Part shown: one piece after another, positions 25,445 through 33,218 of the stretch
How positions within the stretch are numbered: the stretch's first letter is position 1
Layout: each line of letters begins with the position of its first letter
Assembly (NCBI RefSeq): GCF_015594925.2
Contig: NZ_CP087590.1
Span: 2,728,001 to 2,792,000, forward strand
Reading direction: 5' to 3'
Source of the DNA: Vibrio sp. VB16
GTDB taxonomy: Bacteria > Pseudomonadota > Gammaproteobacteria > Enterobacterales > Vibrionaceae
Length of the DNA: 64,000 nt
The notes under the pieces: model-generated
Database searches by the model: none
The model's input: only the letters and a program-made list of their open reading frames with translations
Told to the model about the DNA's origin: nothing
Position numbers and translations under genes: made by a program

Positions 25445-25942
25445 ATGATGAGTAAAAGTAATCTAACATCCAATACCGGTCACCGTTTTATTTCTAAAGG
25501 TAAGACCGCTTACAAAATACATATCCATACACCAGACGATACTATCTTACATCGTTCAGTGGGGTTCATTCGGATTGGTGAAAAGAAAGCACTAGAAAAA
25601 GCCCTTCAGAAAAGAAACGAACTCGGAAAAGAAATGTGGGGTAAATTTTGGCACCGACTGCTAAAAGACGCCTATCTGATGACTCGCCTTCCCCATGATT
25701 TAGAACCCAAGATTATCTATAAATCCAAAGACCCGGAAACCAGCCAAGGATATTACATTGCTAAGTGGCGAGAATACTTGGGTGACGGTAAATTTAATTA
25801 CCGCAGCACGGTTTGCTCTATTGATAAGCACGGAAAACTCGCGGCCTATTCAAAAGCCAAGCGCGCGCTATTAGAAGCACATAAAGAGAATATCGATCTA
25901 CTGTTGTTTATGGGTAGACTGAACAGCATTGATTTAAAGTAG
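25445..25942 (+). CDS. Small basic protein of unknown function, possible tandem AP2-like domains
   Basis: This 165-residue basic protein has no signal peptide or membrane segment. Two stretches look alike: residues about 12-65 and 95-155. Each has several short beta-like strands with aromatic and basic residues (TAYKIHIH and YYIAKWREY) followed by an alanine- and lysine-rich helix (EKKALEKALQKRNELGK and YSKAKRALLEAHKE). This arrangement recalls AP2-type DNA-binding domains of integrases. The resemblance is by eye only and I do not assign a function. Similar proteins are, as I recall, sometimes labelled as iron-citrate transport proteins, which nothing here supports. It has its own promoter-like AT-rich upstream region and is bracketed by terminators. 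Confidence 0.7.
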   Translation: MMSKSNLTSNTGHRFISKGKTAYKIHIHTPDDTILHRSVGFIRIGEKKALEKALQKRNELGKEMWGKFWHRLLKDAYLMTRLPHDLEPKIIYKSKDPETSQGYYIAKWREYLGDGKFNYRSTVCSIDKHGKLAAYSKAKRALLEAHKENIDLLLFMGRLNSIDLK

Positions 25943-25960
25943 TTCTTGAATTTCATACAA

Positions 25961-25990
25961 AAAAAACCTCACATTAATGTGAGGTTTTTT
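25961..25990. terminator. Bidirectional terminator between the unknown gene and gltX
   Basis: This is a perfect 30-base palindrome with six A at one end and six T at the other around CCTCACATTAATGTGAGG. It serves both convergent genes. Confidence 0.93.
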
Positions 25991-26011
25991 TACTTTTAAC
26001 GACAATAAAAC

Positions 26012-27439
26012 TTATTGTGCATTCGCTTCACGTTGGGCGATGAACTCTAACGCCATATTGATACGAGTCGTCACACGATCTTTGCCAACAAGTTGCATGA
26101 CAACATCAACAGAAGGCGACTGACCACCACCGGTCACTGCGACGCGAAGTGGCATACCAATTTTACCCATACCAATTTCTAACTCAGCGCAAACCTGCTC
26201 AATGACACCATGAAGGTTCTCTGTTGACCACGCCTCGAGCGCGCCTATTTTGCTTAGTGCCAACTCTAAAGGCCCTTTAGCAACTCCGCGCAGGTGTTTT
26301 TTCGCCGCTGCGGCATCAAACGCTTGGAAATCTTCATAGAAATAGCGAGATTGGCTTGCAAGTTCAACCAATGTATTACAGCGTTCGCCGACTAAAGTGA
26401 TCACGTCTTCGATAGCAGGGCCATTCTCTATATTGATGCCTTGAGTATCTAAATGCCATTGTAAATGCTTTGCCACGTAGGCTGGTTCTGAAGACTTGAT
26501 ATAGTGGTTATTTAGCCAGTTCAACTTGTCAGTATTGAAGGCTGAGGCCGACTTGCTAATAGCATCTAGGCTAAACATTTCGATCATCTCTTCTTGGGAG
26601 AAAATCTCTTGGTCTCCATGAGACCAGCCTAAACGAACGAGATAATTGTTCAACGCATTGGGTAGATAGCCTTCATCACGATACTGCATAACGCTCACGG
26701 CACCGTGACGCTTAGATAGTTTAGCGCCGTCATCGCCTAGAATCATTGCACAGTGCGCAAACGTTGGAATAGGCGCACCCAACGCTTGGTAGATATTGAT
26801 TTGACGAGGCGTGTTGTTAATGTGGTCTTCACCACGAACAACATGAGTAATGCCCATGTCCCAGTCATCAACGACGACACAAAAATTATACGTTGGAGAT
26901 CCATCAGTACGACGAATAATCAAATCATCTAACTGCTCGTTGCTGATCTCAATTCGGCCACGAATTTGGTCATCAAATACTACGCTGCCTGCTTTCGGAT
27001 TGCGGAATCGAATCACACAAGGGTCACCTTCATTTGCAGCAGCATTAACCGCAACAATCTTTGGATGATTGGCATCGTAACGCGCCATCTCTTTGTTTGC
27101 TTCTTGCTCTGCACGAATCTCGTCAAGTAGCGCTTTAGAGGCATAACATTTATAAGCTTTATCTTCACCGAGAAGTTTATCAACCATCTCATTGTAACGG
27201 TCGAAACGTTTGGTTTGATAATAAGGGCCCTCATTCCATTCCAAACCCATCCACTGCATACCTTCAAGAATCGCATCAACCGCTTCTTGAGTTGAACGTT
27301 CGATATCGGTATCTTCAATACGTAAAACGAATTCACCACCTTGGCTTTTAGCGTAAAGCCAAGAGTATAGTGCTGTTCGTGCACCGCCAACGTGAAGGTA
27401 GCCTGTAGGGCTAGGAGCAAAACGAGTTTTAACCGTCAT
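26012..27439 (-). CDS. gltX: Glutamyl-tRNA synthetase GltX
   Basis: This class I synthetase of 475 residues charges tRNA-Glu. The N-terminus MTVKTRFAPSPTGYLHVGGA holds the HIGH-like motif, and AKLSKRHGAVSV is the KMSKS-like motif. The ATG at 27439 is chosen because the protein family begins with this M. The longer ORF to 27526 adds an unrelated cysteine-rich leader that runs toward the ERIC-like repeat. It is convergent with the preceding unknown gene. Confidence 0.96.
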   Translation of the reverse strand: MTVKTRFAPSPTGYLHVGGARTALYSWLYAKSQGGEFVLRIEDTDIERSTQEAVDAILEGMQWMGLEWNEGPYYQTKRFDRYNEMVDKLLGEDKAYKCYASKALLDEIRAEQEANKEMARYDANHPKIVAVNAAANEGDPCVIRFRNPKAGSVVFDDQIRGRIEISNEQLDDLIIRRTDGSPTYNFCVVVDDWDMGITHVVRGEDHINNTPRQINIYQALGAPIPTFAHCAMILGDDGAKLSKRHGAVSVMQYRDEGYLPNALNNYLVRLGWSHGDQEIFSQEEMIEMFSLDAISKSASAFNTDKLNWLNNHYIKSSEPAYVAKHLQWHLDTQGINIENGPAIEDVITLVGERCNTLVELASQSRYFYEDFQAFDAAAAKKHLRGVAKGPLELALSKIGALEAWSTENLHGVIEQVCAELEIGMGKIGMPLRVAVTGGGQSPSVDVVMQLVGKDRVTTRINMALEFIAQREANAQ

Positions 27440-27490
27440 TAATAAATACCTTAGAAAATTAAAGGTGCAGCTGAAATGCTGCATAGATAA

Positions 27491-27614
27491 ATACCCAAAA
27501 TAGTTGGTGGTGCAGCTAGGCGACAAGTAAGCAAAGCCCCATGAACATAGATTACTATGCGGTAGGGGTAAGCGAGCGCCGTCAACAACGATGCAACTTC
27601 AAGTATGACGGGTA
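27491..27614. repeat. ERIC-like intergenic repeat element
   Basis: This 124-bp imperfect palindrome starts with TACCC and ends with GGGTA. Its core resembles the conserved centre of enterobacterial repetitive intergenic consensus (ERIC) elements: AAGCCCCATGAACATAGAT then TATGCGGTAGGGGTAAGCG, compared with ERIC AATCCCCAGGAGCTTACAT and AAGTGACTGGGGTGAGCG. ERIC elements are known in Vibrio genomes as well as enterics. It sits between the gltX start and the copA promoter and would be in the gltX leader if transcription begins beyond it. Confidence 0.75.
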
Positions 27615-27701
27615 AAGATAAAAGTAGCGGTATTTTAACACCGTGTTGCTCTTTTTCTCAATAACTCCTTTTGTCTACATGACAGTTTGGCAACTAAAGT
27701 G

Positions 27702-27732
27702 TTGACCTTACCTTAGGGTTAAGGTTTATCTT
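27702..27732 (+). promoter_or_regulatory. CueR/MerR-type copA promoter
   Basis: TTGACC (-35, 27702-27707) and TATCTT (-10, 27727-27732) are 19 bp apart, the stretched spacing typical of MerR-family activated promoters. The spacer holds the dyad ACCTTA-N9-TAAGGT (27705-27725), close to the CueR operator form ACCTT-N-AAGGT. I infer copper-dependent activation by CueR. The cueR gene is not in the window. Confidence 0.85.
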
Positions 27733-27762
27733 TACAATAACAGCATAGAATTGGAACGAATT

Positions 27763-30495
27763 ATGACTCAGTTTGATATATCACTTAGTGGCTTAAGTTG
27801 TGGCAAATGCGTAAGCAAGTTAACCAAGAGCCTAGCTCTCCTTTCCGACACCGAGTTATTATCTATCGATAAGACATCCGTGTCGGTTAATACCTCGCGC
27901 TCGTTGCTGGAGATCATCGCTGATATCGAAAGTAACAAGTATCAAGCAGGAAACCATATAACACTTAATCTCTCGGGTTTACGTTGCGGAAAGTGTGTCG
28001 GAAAGGTACGTGATAGCTTATCGACAAATACACAGATTGCCCGATTTGAGGTGTCCAAAACTTCGCTGTCACTCGTCACCACGCTAGACCAGAATTCCGT
28101 GATAGAAATAGTAGAAGGCCTTGGATTTAATGCAACATCTGAAACCGATGACCATGTAGACCCAAAACAAGAATCAGAACCAGAAACCACAAACATCCCT
28201 GAAATGGCGGCTTTAGCAGTACCAAAAACCGAAACCAAAGCCTTCATTCAAAAAACACTGACCGCTCCGCAGTCAAATACACTTAACCTTATTTTACAAG
28301 GCATGACCTGCGCAAGTTGTGTGGCCTCGGTAGAGAAAGCCTGTCTCTCCGTTGACGGGGTGCAAAAAGCACAAATTAACCTAGCTGAACAAAGTGCGGT
28401 TATATCCACAGATATCAACGGTAACATCCGCGATTTGTTATTGAAGTCGATCAAAGATGCAGGATACAGCGCATCCATTATTGAAGACGAAGCAAGTCAG
28501 CAAGAAGAACTTCAAGCTGCACATATTAAGGCTCAAACAAGACACAAAAAGAGCGCCACTATCGCTCTAGCTATGGGAGCGCCATTAATGCTATGGGGGC
28601 TTTTGGGGGGCAACATGATGATACGGAATACCTCAGATCAATTGGTCTGGGGGATGATCGGTGCTATCTGTCTCTTACTATTAGCAACCGCTGGTCGAAG
28701 TTTTTATACCAATGCGTGGCAATCATTGATCCACAAGCGCGCGACCATGGACACGCTCGTTGCACTTGGGACTGGCGCGGCATGGTTCTATTCAATACTG
28801 GTTGTTGTCTCTCCTAGTTGGTTCCCAGCGGCTTCAAGACACGTCTATTTTGAAGCCAGTGCAATGATTATTGGATTAATCTCACTTGGGCACTATATAG
28901 AGGCGAAAGCCAAACTACGTACGACCGAATCGTTACAGTCTTTAATTGGTCTTCAGGTGAAAACCGCTACAGTTCGTCAAGGAGACGAAGATATTGTAAT
29001 GCCGATCGGTTCCATCACGCAGGGGATGTTACTACTGATAAAACCCGGAGAAAAAATCCCTGTCGATGGAGACGTGGTAGAAGGTGAGTCTTACGTTGAC
29101 GAAGCGATGTTAACGGGAGAACCGATTCCAAAGCTAAAGGTTATCGGTGATAACGTGTCAGCGGGTACGATAAACAGCGATGGTAGTCTGTTTATTCTCG
29201 CCACAGGGGTTGGCAGTCAAACCATGCTGGCAAGAATCATTCAGCTGGTCCGTCAAGCCCAAAGCAGCAAGCCAGCTATCGCAAAGCTTGCCGATTCAAT
29301 ATCGGCGATATTTGTCCCCGTCGTGGTTGGTATTGCGATTTTTTCTGCGCTCATTTGGTGGTGGGTTGGCCCAGACCCTAAAGCCAGTTATATGATGATT
29401 GTATCGACCACAGTCCTGATTATAGCTTGTCCTTGCGCACTCGGACTCGCCACCCCACTTTCTATTACCGTAGGGGTAGGCAAAGCGGCAGAACTTGGCA
29501 TATTAATCAAAGACGCCGATGTCTTGCAAAATGCCAGTAAAATCGACACCGTCGTTTTTGATAAAACCGGGACATTAACGCTTGGTAAACCATCTATTCA
29601 AGAATTTCAGGTCCTCAACGACATGGATGAAGAGACATTTTTACAATCCATTTATGCACTCGAAAGTCATTCTGAACATCCGCTAGCAGGGGCTATATGT
29701 CAATTCGCTAAGGAGAAAAACATCCCCTTGAATGCGGCAACGGATGTACAAAACCAAAGAGGAAAAGGCTTATCCGGTAAAGTCTCGGGGACGGCGGTTT
29801 CTGTAGGCTCAGTTAATTTTATCCGCTCTCAAGGTATTAAGATTGAAGACAACCGCATTTCGAGCTATTTAGCTAAAGCGTGGACCGTAGTAGCGGTAAG
29901 TATTGATCATCAATTCGCGGGAATAATCGCTATTTCAGATCCCATTAAAAAGGATGCACTTGAAGCCATCGCATTACTACAAGCAAATAAAATAAATGTC
30001 GTATTACTAAGTGGTGACAATCAAATCGTTGCGGAGAAAATTGCAAAAGAGATCGGTATAAAACAGGTCATTGCCGGCGTTCTCCCAGACGAAAAAGCGC
30101 ACCATATACAAAACCTACAATCGTCAGGAAGGATAGTGGCGATGGTCGGTGACGGTATAAATGACGCACCTGCATTAGCACAAGCCGATATTGGCATCGC
30201 AATGGGCAGTGGCTCTGATGTCGCAATAGAAAGTGCTCAGATGACCTTGCTCAACTCTTCTCCTATTGCCGTCAATAGTGCCATTGAATTATCAAAAGCA
30301 ACGGTAAGAAATATGAAGCAAAATTTGTTTGGGGCCTTTATCTATAACTCCATTGGCATTCCAGTTGCAGCCGGAGTTCTGTATCCTATGTTTGGATTCC
30401 TACTTAGCCCTGTATTTGCAGGAGCGGCAATGGCGTTATCTTCGATAACGGTGGTCAGCAACGCCAACCGATTAAGATTTTTTAAAGTAAAATAG
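27763..30495 (+). CDS. copA: Copper-exporting P1B-type ATPase CopA
   Basis: This 910-residue ATPase pumps Cu(I) out of the cytoplasm. It has three N-terminal heavy-metal domains with CxxC at 13-16 and 75-78 (both CGKC) and 183-186 (CASC). The membrane metal site CPC is in IIACPCALGLATP, the actuator has LTGEP, the phosphorylation site is FDKTGTLTLG, the HP motif is SEHPLAG, and GDGINDAPALAQ forms the hinge. E. coli CopA has two such domains. The first two here are short and lie before an acidic linker. The linker contains a phased slippery heptamer, C CCA AAA, at 28161-28167 (see findings). ATG 27763 is chosen over an upstream TTG. It is probably cotranscribed with the next gene. Confidence 0.95.
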   Translation: MTQFDISLSGLSCGKCVSKLTKSLALLSDTELLSIDKTSVSVNTSRSLLEIIADIESNKYQAGNHITLNLSGLRCGKCVGKVRDSLSTNTQIARFEVSKTSLSLVTTLDQNSVIEIVEGLGFNATSETDDHVDPKQESEPETTNIPEMAALAVPKTETKAFIQKTLTAPQSNTLNLILQGMTCASCVASVEKACLSVDGVQKAQINLAEQSAVISTDINGNIRDLLLKSIKDAGYSASIIEDEASQQEELQAAHIKAQTRHKKSATIALAMGAPLMLWGLLGGNMMIRNTSDQLVWGMIGAICLLLLATAGRSFYTNAWQSLIHKRATMDTLVALGTGAAWFYSILVVVSPSWFPAASRHVYFEASAMIIGLISLGHYIEAKAKLRTTESLQSLIGLQVKTATVRQGDEDIVMPIGSITQGMLLLIKPGEKIPVDGDVVEGESYVDEAMLTGEPIPKLKVIGDNVSAGTINSDGSLFILATGVGSQTMLARIIQLVRQAQSSKPAIAKLADSISAIFVPVVVGIAIFSALIWWWVGPDPKASYMMIVSTTVLIIACPCALGLATPLSITVGVGKAAELGILIKDADVLQNASKIDTVVFDKTGTLTLGKPSIQEFQVLNDMDEETFLQSIYALESHSEHPLAGAICQFAKEKNIPLNAATDVQNQRGKGLSGKVSGTAVSVGSVNFIRSQGIKIEDNRISSYLAKAWTVVAVSIDHQFAGIIAISDPIKKDALEAIALLQANKINVVLLSGDNQIVAEKIAKEIGIKQVIAGVLPDEKAHHIQNLQSSGRIVAMVGDGINDAPALAQADIGIAMGSGSDVAIESAQMTLLNSSPIAVNSAIELSKATVRNMKQNLFGAFIYNSIGIPVAAGVLYPMFGFLLSPVFAGAAMALSSITVVSNANRLRFFKVK

Positions 30496-30519
30496 GCCTT
30501 AAATAATTCGAGAGACTTA

Positions 30520-31380
30520 ATGAACACTGTAATCAAGACATCGCTGACGCTTCTTTCTTTGCTATTGAGCTATTCTGTCGCAGCAGAACCGCTGTATTTT
30601 AAAGCAACCAAAGGTGACAAAGAACTAATGATACTCGGGTCAATCCATATGGGAAACTCGAAGATGTACCCCTTGCCAGCCGCGATCACCGCATTTTTGC
30701 AAACGAGCGACGCCGTCATTACGGAGATAAAGCTAACGGATAATACGCCGACATTGAATATTGACACTCAGTCGACAGACGAAGTGCTCAACGAGAAGCA
30801 GAAAGCTCAACTAGAAGAGATTAATCGTCAGTTGGGCTTCACCCCAAAAGCTTTTTTAACAAGCCCAGCGTGGCAGACTGCTATAACACTACAAATATCT
30901 CAATTTTCAAAAATGGGCTTTAGCCAGCAACTCGGTATAGATACCTACATTACGGAGCAAGCCACCAATCTTGACAAGACAATATTGGCATTAGAGTCCA
31001 TAGAGTTTCAACTGGGGCTATTTACTAACGATCCAAAAGTAAGCCAATTATTATTAACGGATACCATCGAAAACTGGCAAGAAAATGTAAAGGTAAGCGA
31101 ATGTTTAGTCGAAAGTTGGCATGCAGGCAATAAACAACAGCTTGCCGAGCTCACTATCCAAAGTGCCATTGGGGATGAACTCGGTGATCAGTTTATCTAT
31201 CAACGAAACCACGATTGGGCCAGTAAACTCGACTCGCATTCATTTATTGCTGAAGGGAAGTTTTTAGTCGTTGTCGGCGCTTTGCACCTTGTAGGAAAAG
31301 AGAATCTTCTCACGCTTTTATCAGAGAAAGGATTTAGCATTACTCAGCTTTCCAAAGAAAACCCTATTGATTGCCTGTAA
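30520..31380 (+). CDS. TraB/GumN family secreted protein
   Basis: This 286-residue protein has a cleavable signal peptide (LTLLSLLLSYSVAAEP). It shows the two conserved TraB/GumN boxes, ILGSIHMGNSKMYPLP near residue 38 and VVVGALHLVGKENL near residue 248. The family (TraB/PrgY/GumN, related to the TIKI fold) is thought to contain metal-dependent hydrolases. The bacterial periplasmic members are uncharacterised. It starts 24 bases after copA and probably shares the copper-regulated promoter, so a link with copper stress is suggested by position only. Confidence 0.82.
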   Translation: MNTVIKTSLTLLSLLLSYSVAAEPLYFKATKGDKELMILGSIHMGNSKMYPLPAAITAFLQTSDAVITEIKLTDNTPTLNIDTQSTDEVLNEKQKAQLEEINRQLGFTPKAFLTSPAWQTAITLQISQFSKMGFSQQLGIDTYITEQATNLDKTILALESIEFQLGLFTNDPKVSQLLLTDTIENWQENVKVSECLVESWHAGNKQQLAELTIQSAIGDELGDQFIYQRNHDWASKLDSHSFIAEGKFLVVVGALHLVGKENLLTLLSEKGFSITQLSKENPIDCL

Positions 31381-31396
31381 ACCAAATAATGCATAG

Positions 31397-31439
31397 CTCT
31401 CTCGTTAACATTTCACATTGTGGAATAATAACAAGAGAG
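31397..31439. terminator. Candidate terminator between TraB/GumN gene and tRNA-Pro
   Basis: CTCTCTCGTTA and TAACAAGAGAG pair in 10 of 11 positions around an inner dyad TTCACA/TGTGGAA. It lacks a T tract, so efficiency is uncertain. It lies between convergent genes. Confidence 0.5.
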
Positions 31440-31448
31440 TGAGTGATA

Positions 31449-31525
31449 TGGTCGGATGCAGCGGATTCGAACCGCTGACCCCTACTCCCCCAGAGTAGTG
31501 CGCTACCAAACTGCGCTAGCATCCG
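31449..31525 (-). tRNA. tRNA-Pro (anticodon GGG)
   Basis: The 77-nt cloverleaf on the minus strand starts CGGATGC and its acceptor closes with GCATCCG-ACCA. The D arm is GCGC-AGTTTGGTA-GCGC, the anticodon arm CTACT-CTGGGGG-AGTAG and the T arm AGCGG-TTCGAAT-CCGCT. CCA is encoded. Confidence 0.95.
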
Positions 31526-31708
31526 ATTAGGGCATTGATTATATGTCAAAATTTTATTCCCGTCACCTCCACTTGTTCTTATTTTTTCTGTCATGAAACG
31601 ATAGGATGCAACCGTTGATGTCAGGGGACACAATGCCGTGAATACAGGCAATATTTGTGCTATCAGATCCCCACTTTGTGTAATGCTGTTCAGTTAGTAC
31701 TAAATACT

Positions 31709-31780
31709 TCGTCATTCCCATGGAAACGGGAATCTTTGTTATATTAGATCCCCATTTTCATGGGGATGACGAGGTTTGAG
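31709..31780. repeat. REP-like paired short inverted repeats
   Basis: CGTCATTCCCATGGAAACGGGAATC and, 20 bases on, GATCCCCATTTTCATGGGGATGACG form two small hairpins whose outer ends are complementary (CGTCAT / ATGACG); written here in parts: ATTCCC-N7-GGGAAT and CCCCA-N6-TGGGG. GTCATTCCC-type palindromes are dispersed in many gamma-proteobacterial genomes. Confidence 0.55.
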
Positions 31781-31856
31781 GTAGCTGAATTAAGGCGTAA
31801 ACGCCCCCGACCTTATACTTCCACTCACTCTTATATTTACTCTTTTCTAAAATGCA

Positions 31857-31884
31857 AAAAGCCCCGTCATCAGACGAGGCTTTT
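31857..31884 (-). terminator. Terminator of tRNA-Pro(TGG)
   Basis: On the minus strand AAAAGCCTCGTC-TGAT-GACGGGGCTTTT forms a 12-bp stem with one G-U pair, followed by further T. It lies 6 bases past the tRNA 3' end. Confidence 0.88.
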
Positions 31885-31889
31885 AAAGA

Positions 31890-31966
<77 letters not shown>

Positions 31967-32150
31967 AATATCGTTCCGATTTCTTTTAACCGGGAACGGA
32001 AGCGTATATTACTCATTATTTACTTAGACGCAAGCCATTTCTACTACTTTTTCTCAGCATCTGTTCAACTGCTTACTTTAGCATCAAGCCCAGCTAAAAT
32101 GTGACTAAAAACACAACAACAAGATCATTTTCTTAACTAAATGGCCACAA

Positions 32151-32164
32151 TTGATCCAGATCAG
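32151..32164 (+). promoter_or_regulatory. FNR-like box upstream of the DUF3149-type gene
   Basis: TTGATCCAGATCAG matches the FNR consensus TTGAT-N4-ATCAA at 9 of 10 defined positions. It lies 62 bases before the start codon, a position compatible with activation around -41. Confidence 0.6.
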
Positions 32165-32225
32165 TGATTAATAGCTAAACAACCTCTAATTTAGTTTCGT
32201 CATTACTATTTTGTTAGGAGAAAAC

Positions 32226-32366
32226 ATGGATTTCTGGCTCGATCTCCTTTTTGGGAATGCGATAGGCTTATCTTCAATGATAGTCATATTCGTCACATTC
32301 GGCATCATGCTATTTTTCGGTGGTTATTTCATTTACAAGATAGTAAGCGACAAATCTCCTCACTAG
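32226..32366 (+). CDS. Small single-span membrane protein, DUF3149-like
   Basis: This is a 46-codon gene. It encodes an amphipathic start (MDFWLDLLFGNAIGL), one long hydrophobic segment (MIVIFVTFGIMLFFGGYFIY) and a short polar tail KIVSDKSPH. A good ribosome-binding site AGGAGA lies 7 bases upstream of the ATG, and a terminator follows, so it is very probably real. The length and pattern fit the DUF3149 family of small membrane proteins. Its function is unknown. An FNR-like box upstream suggests oxygen-dependent control. Confidence 0.8.
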   Translation: MDFWLDLLFGNAIGLSSMIVIFVTFGIMLFFGGYFIYKIVSDKSPH

Positions 32367-32392
32367 ATCACTTAGCAAGTCAAACTATTGCT

Positions 32393-32424
32393 CCGGAGTA
32401 AATATTATATTTTCTCCGGTTTTC
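32393..32424 (+). terminator. Terminator after the DUF3149-type gene
   Basis: CCGGAG-tAAA ... TTTt-CTCCGG is followed by TTTTC. It gives the small gene its own transcription unit. Confidence 0.75.
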
Positions 32425-32554
32425 TTTGCCTGTAATTTACCGATATGAACCATGGCTCTGGCGATCTACTTTTCTTGATGATCAATAGTTGATGACCTTG
32501 CATTTCCAACTGGTATACTCATTTGATGAATATTGACCAATGTGAGATGCAGTT

Positions 32555-33136
32555 ATGTCTCAGGAAGACGACCTAGACCTATTTCAAAAAATGATGGACG
32601 ATGTAAAACCGTTGACACAAGACATCGCCGAACTCAAAAAAGACCATCATGTTTCTGATGCTCAATTAGCTCGTCGTGAAGCCGCGATGAACCTAACAGA
32701 GGATGAACCTGAATACCTTTCTCTTGATCACGCCCCAATGCTAAAACCAGATGATATTATCGAGTTTAAACGCAGTGGTGTACAAGACGGGGTCTATCGA
32801 AAGTTAAGACTCGGCAAGTATCCTATTCAGGCACGTTTGGACCTTCACAAGAGAACCCTCACACAGGCCCGAGAAGAAATCGTTAAGTTCCTTCGCCAAT
32901 GTTTACGTATGGATATCCGGAGTGTGATTATTGTCCATGGGAAAGGAGAGCGTTCAAATCCTCCCGCGATGATGAAAAGCTATACCGCTAGTTGGTTAGC
33001 GCAGATATCGGATGTATTGGCGGTACATAGCACACAAAGAACACACGGCGGTACAGGTGCGGTATATGTTATGTTGAAGAAAAGCATCGATAAAAAACTC
33101 GAAAATCGCGAAAGGCATCAAAAACGTCTAGGTTAA
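32555..33136 (+). CDS. smrA: Smr-domain DNA endonuclease SmrA
   Basis: This 193-residue protein has a polar N-terminal half and a C-terminal Smr domain (about residues 88-175). Its signature motifs are LDLHKRTLTQAREEIVKFL and VIIVHGKGERS, plus HGGTGAVYVML at the end. The length matches E. coli SmrA, a structure-related nicking endonuclease. The exact cellular role is unresolved. It is monocistronic, with a terminator before rluF. Confidence 0.9.
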   Translation: MSQEDDLDLFQKMMDDVKPLTQDIAELKKDHHVSDAQLARREAAMNLTEDEPEYLSLDHAPMLKPDDIIEFKRSGVQDGVYRKLRLGKYPIQARLDLHKRTLTQAREEIVKFLRQCLRMDIRSVIIVHGKGERSNPPAMMKSYTASWLAQISDVLAVHSTQRTHGGTGAVYVMLKKSIDKKLENRERHQKRLG

Positions 33137-33169
33137 ATACAAATTGATGCTAAAATAAGCCAATACCCA

Positions 33170-33194
33170 GCAACGATTTTATCGTTGCTTTTTT
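33170..33194 (+). terminator. Terminator between smrA and rluF
   Basis: GCAACGAT-TTT-ATCGTTGC is followed by TTTTTT. Confidence 0.92.
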
Positions 33195-33218
33195 CATCGT
33201 TGTGAAACAGAGAAAACC

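Larger units (their letters stand above)
27440..27762. other. gltX / copA divergent intergenic region
   Basis: This is 323 bases between divergent genes. The left part carries an ERIC-like palindromic element (27491-27614). The right part carries the CueR-type copA promoter (27702-27732). I see no gene. Confidence 0.7.
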
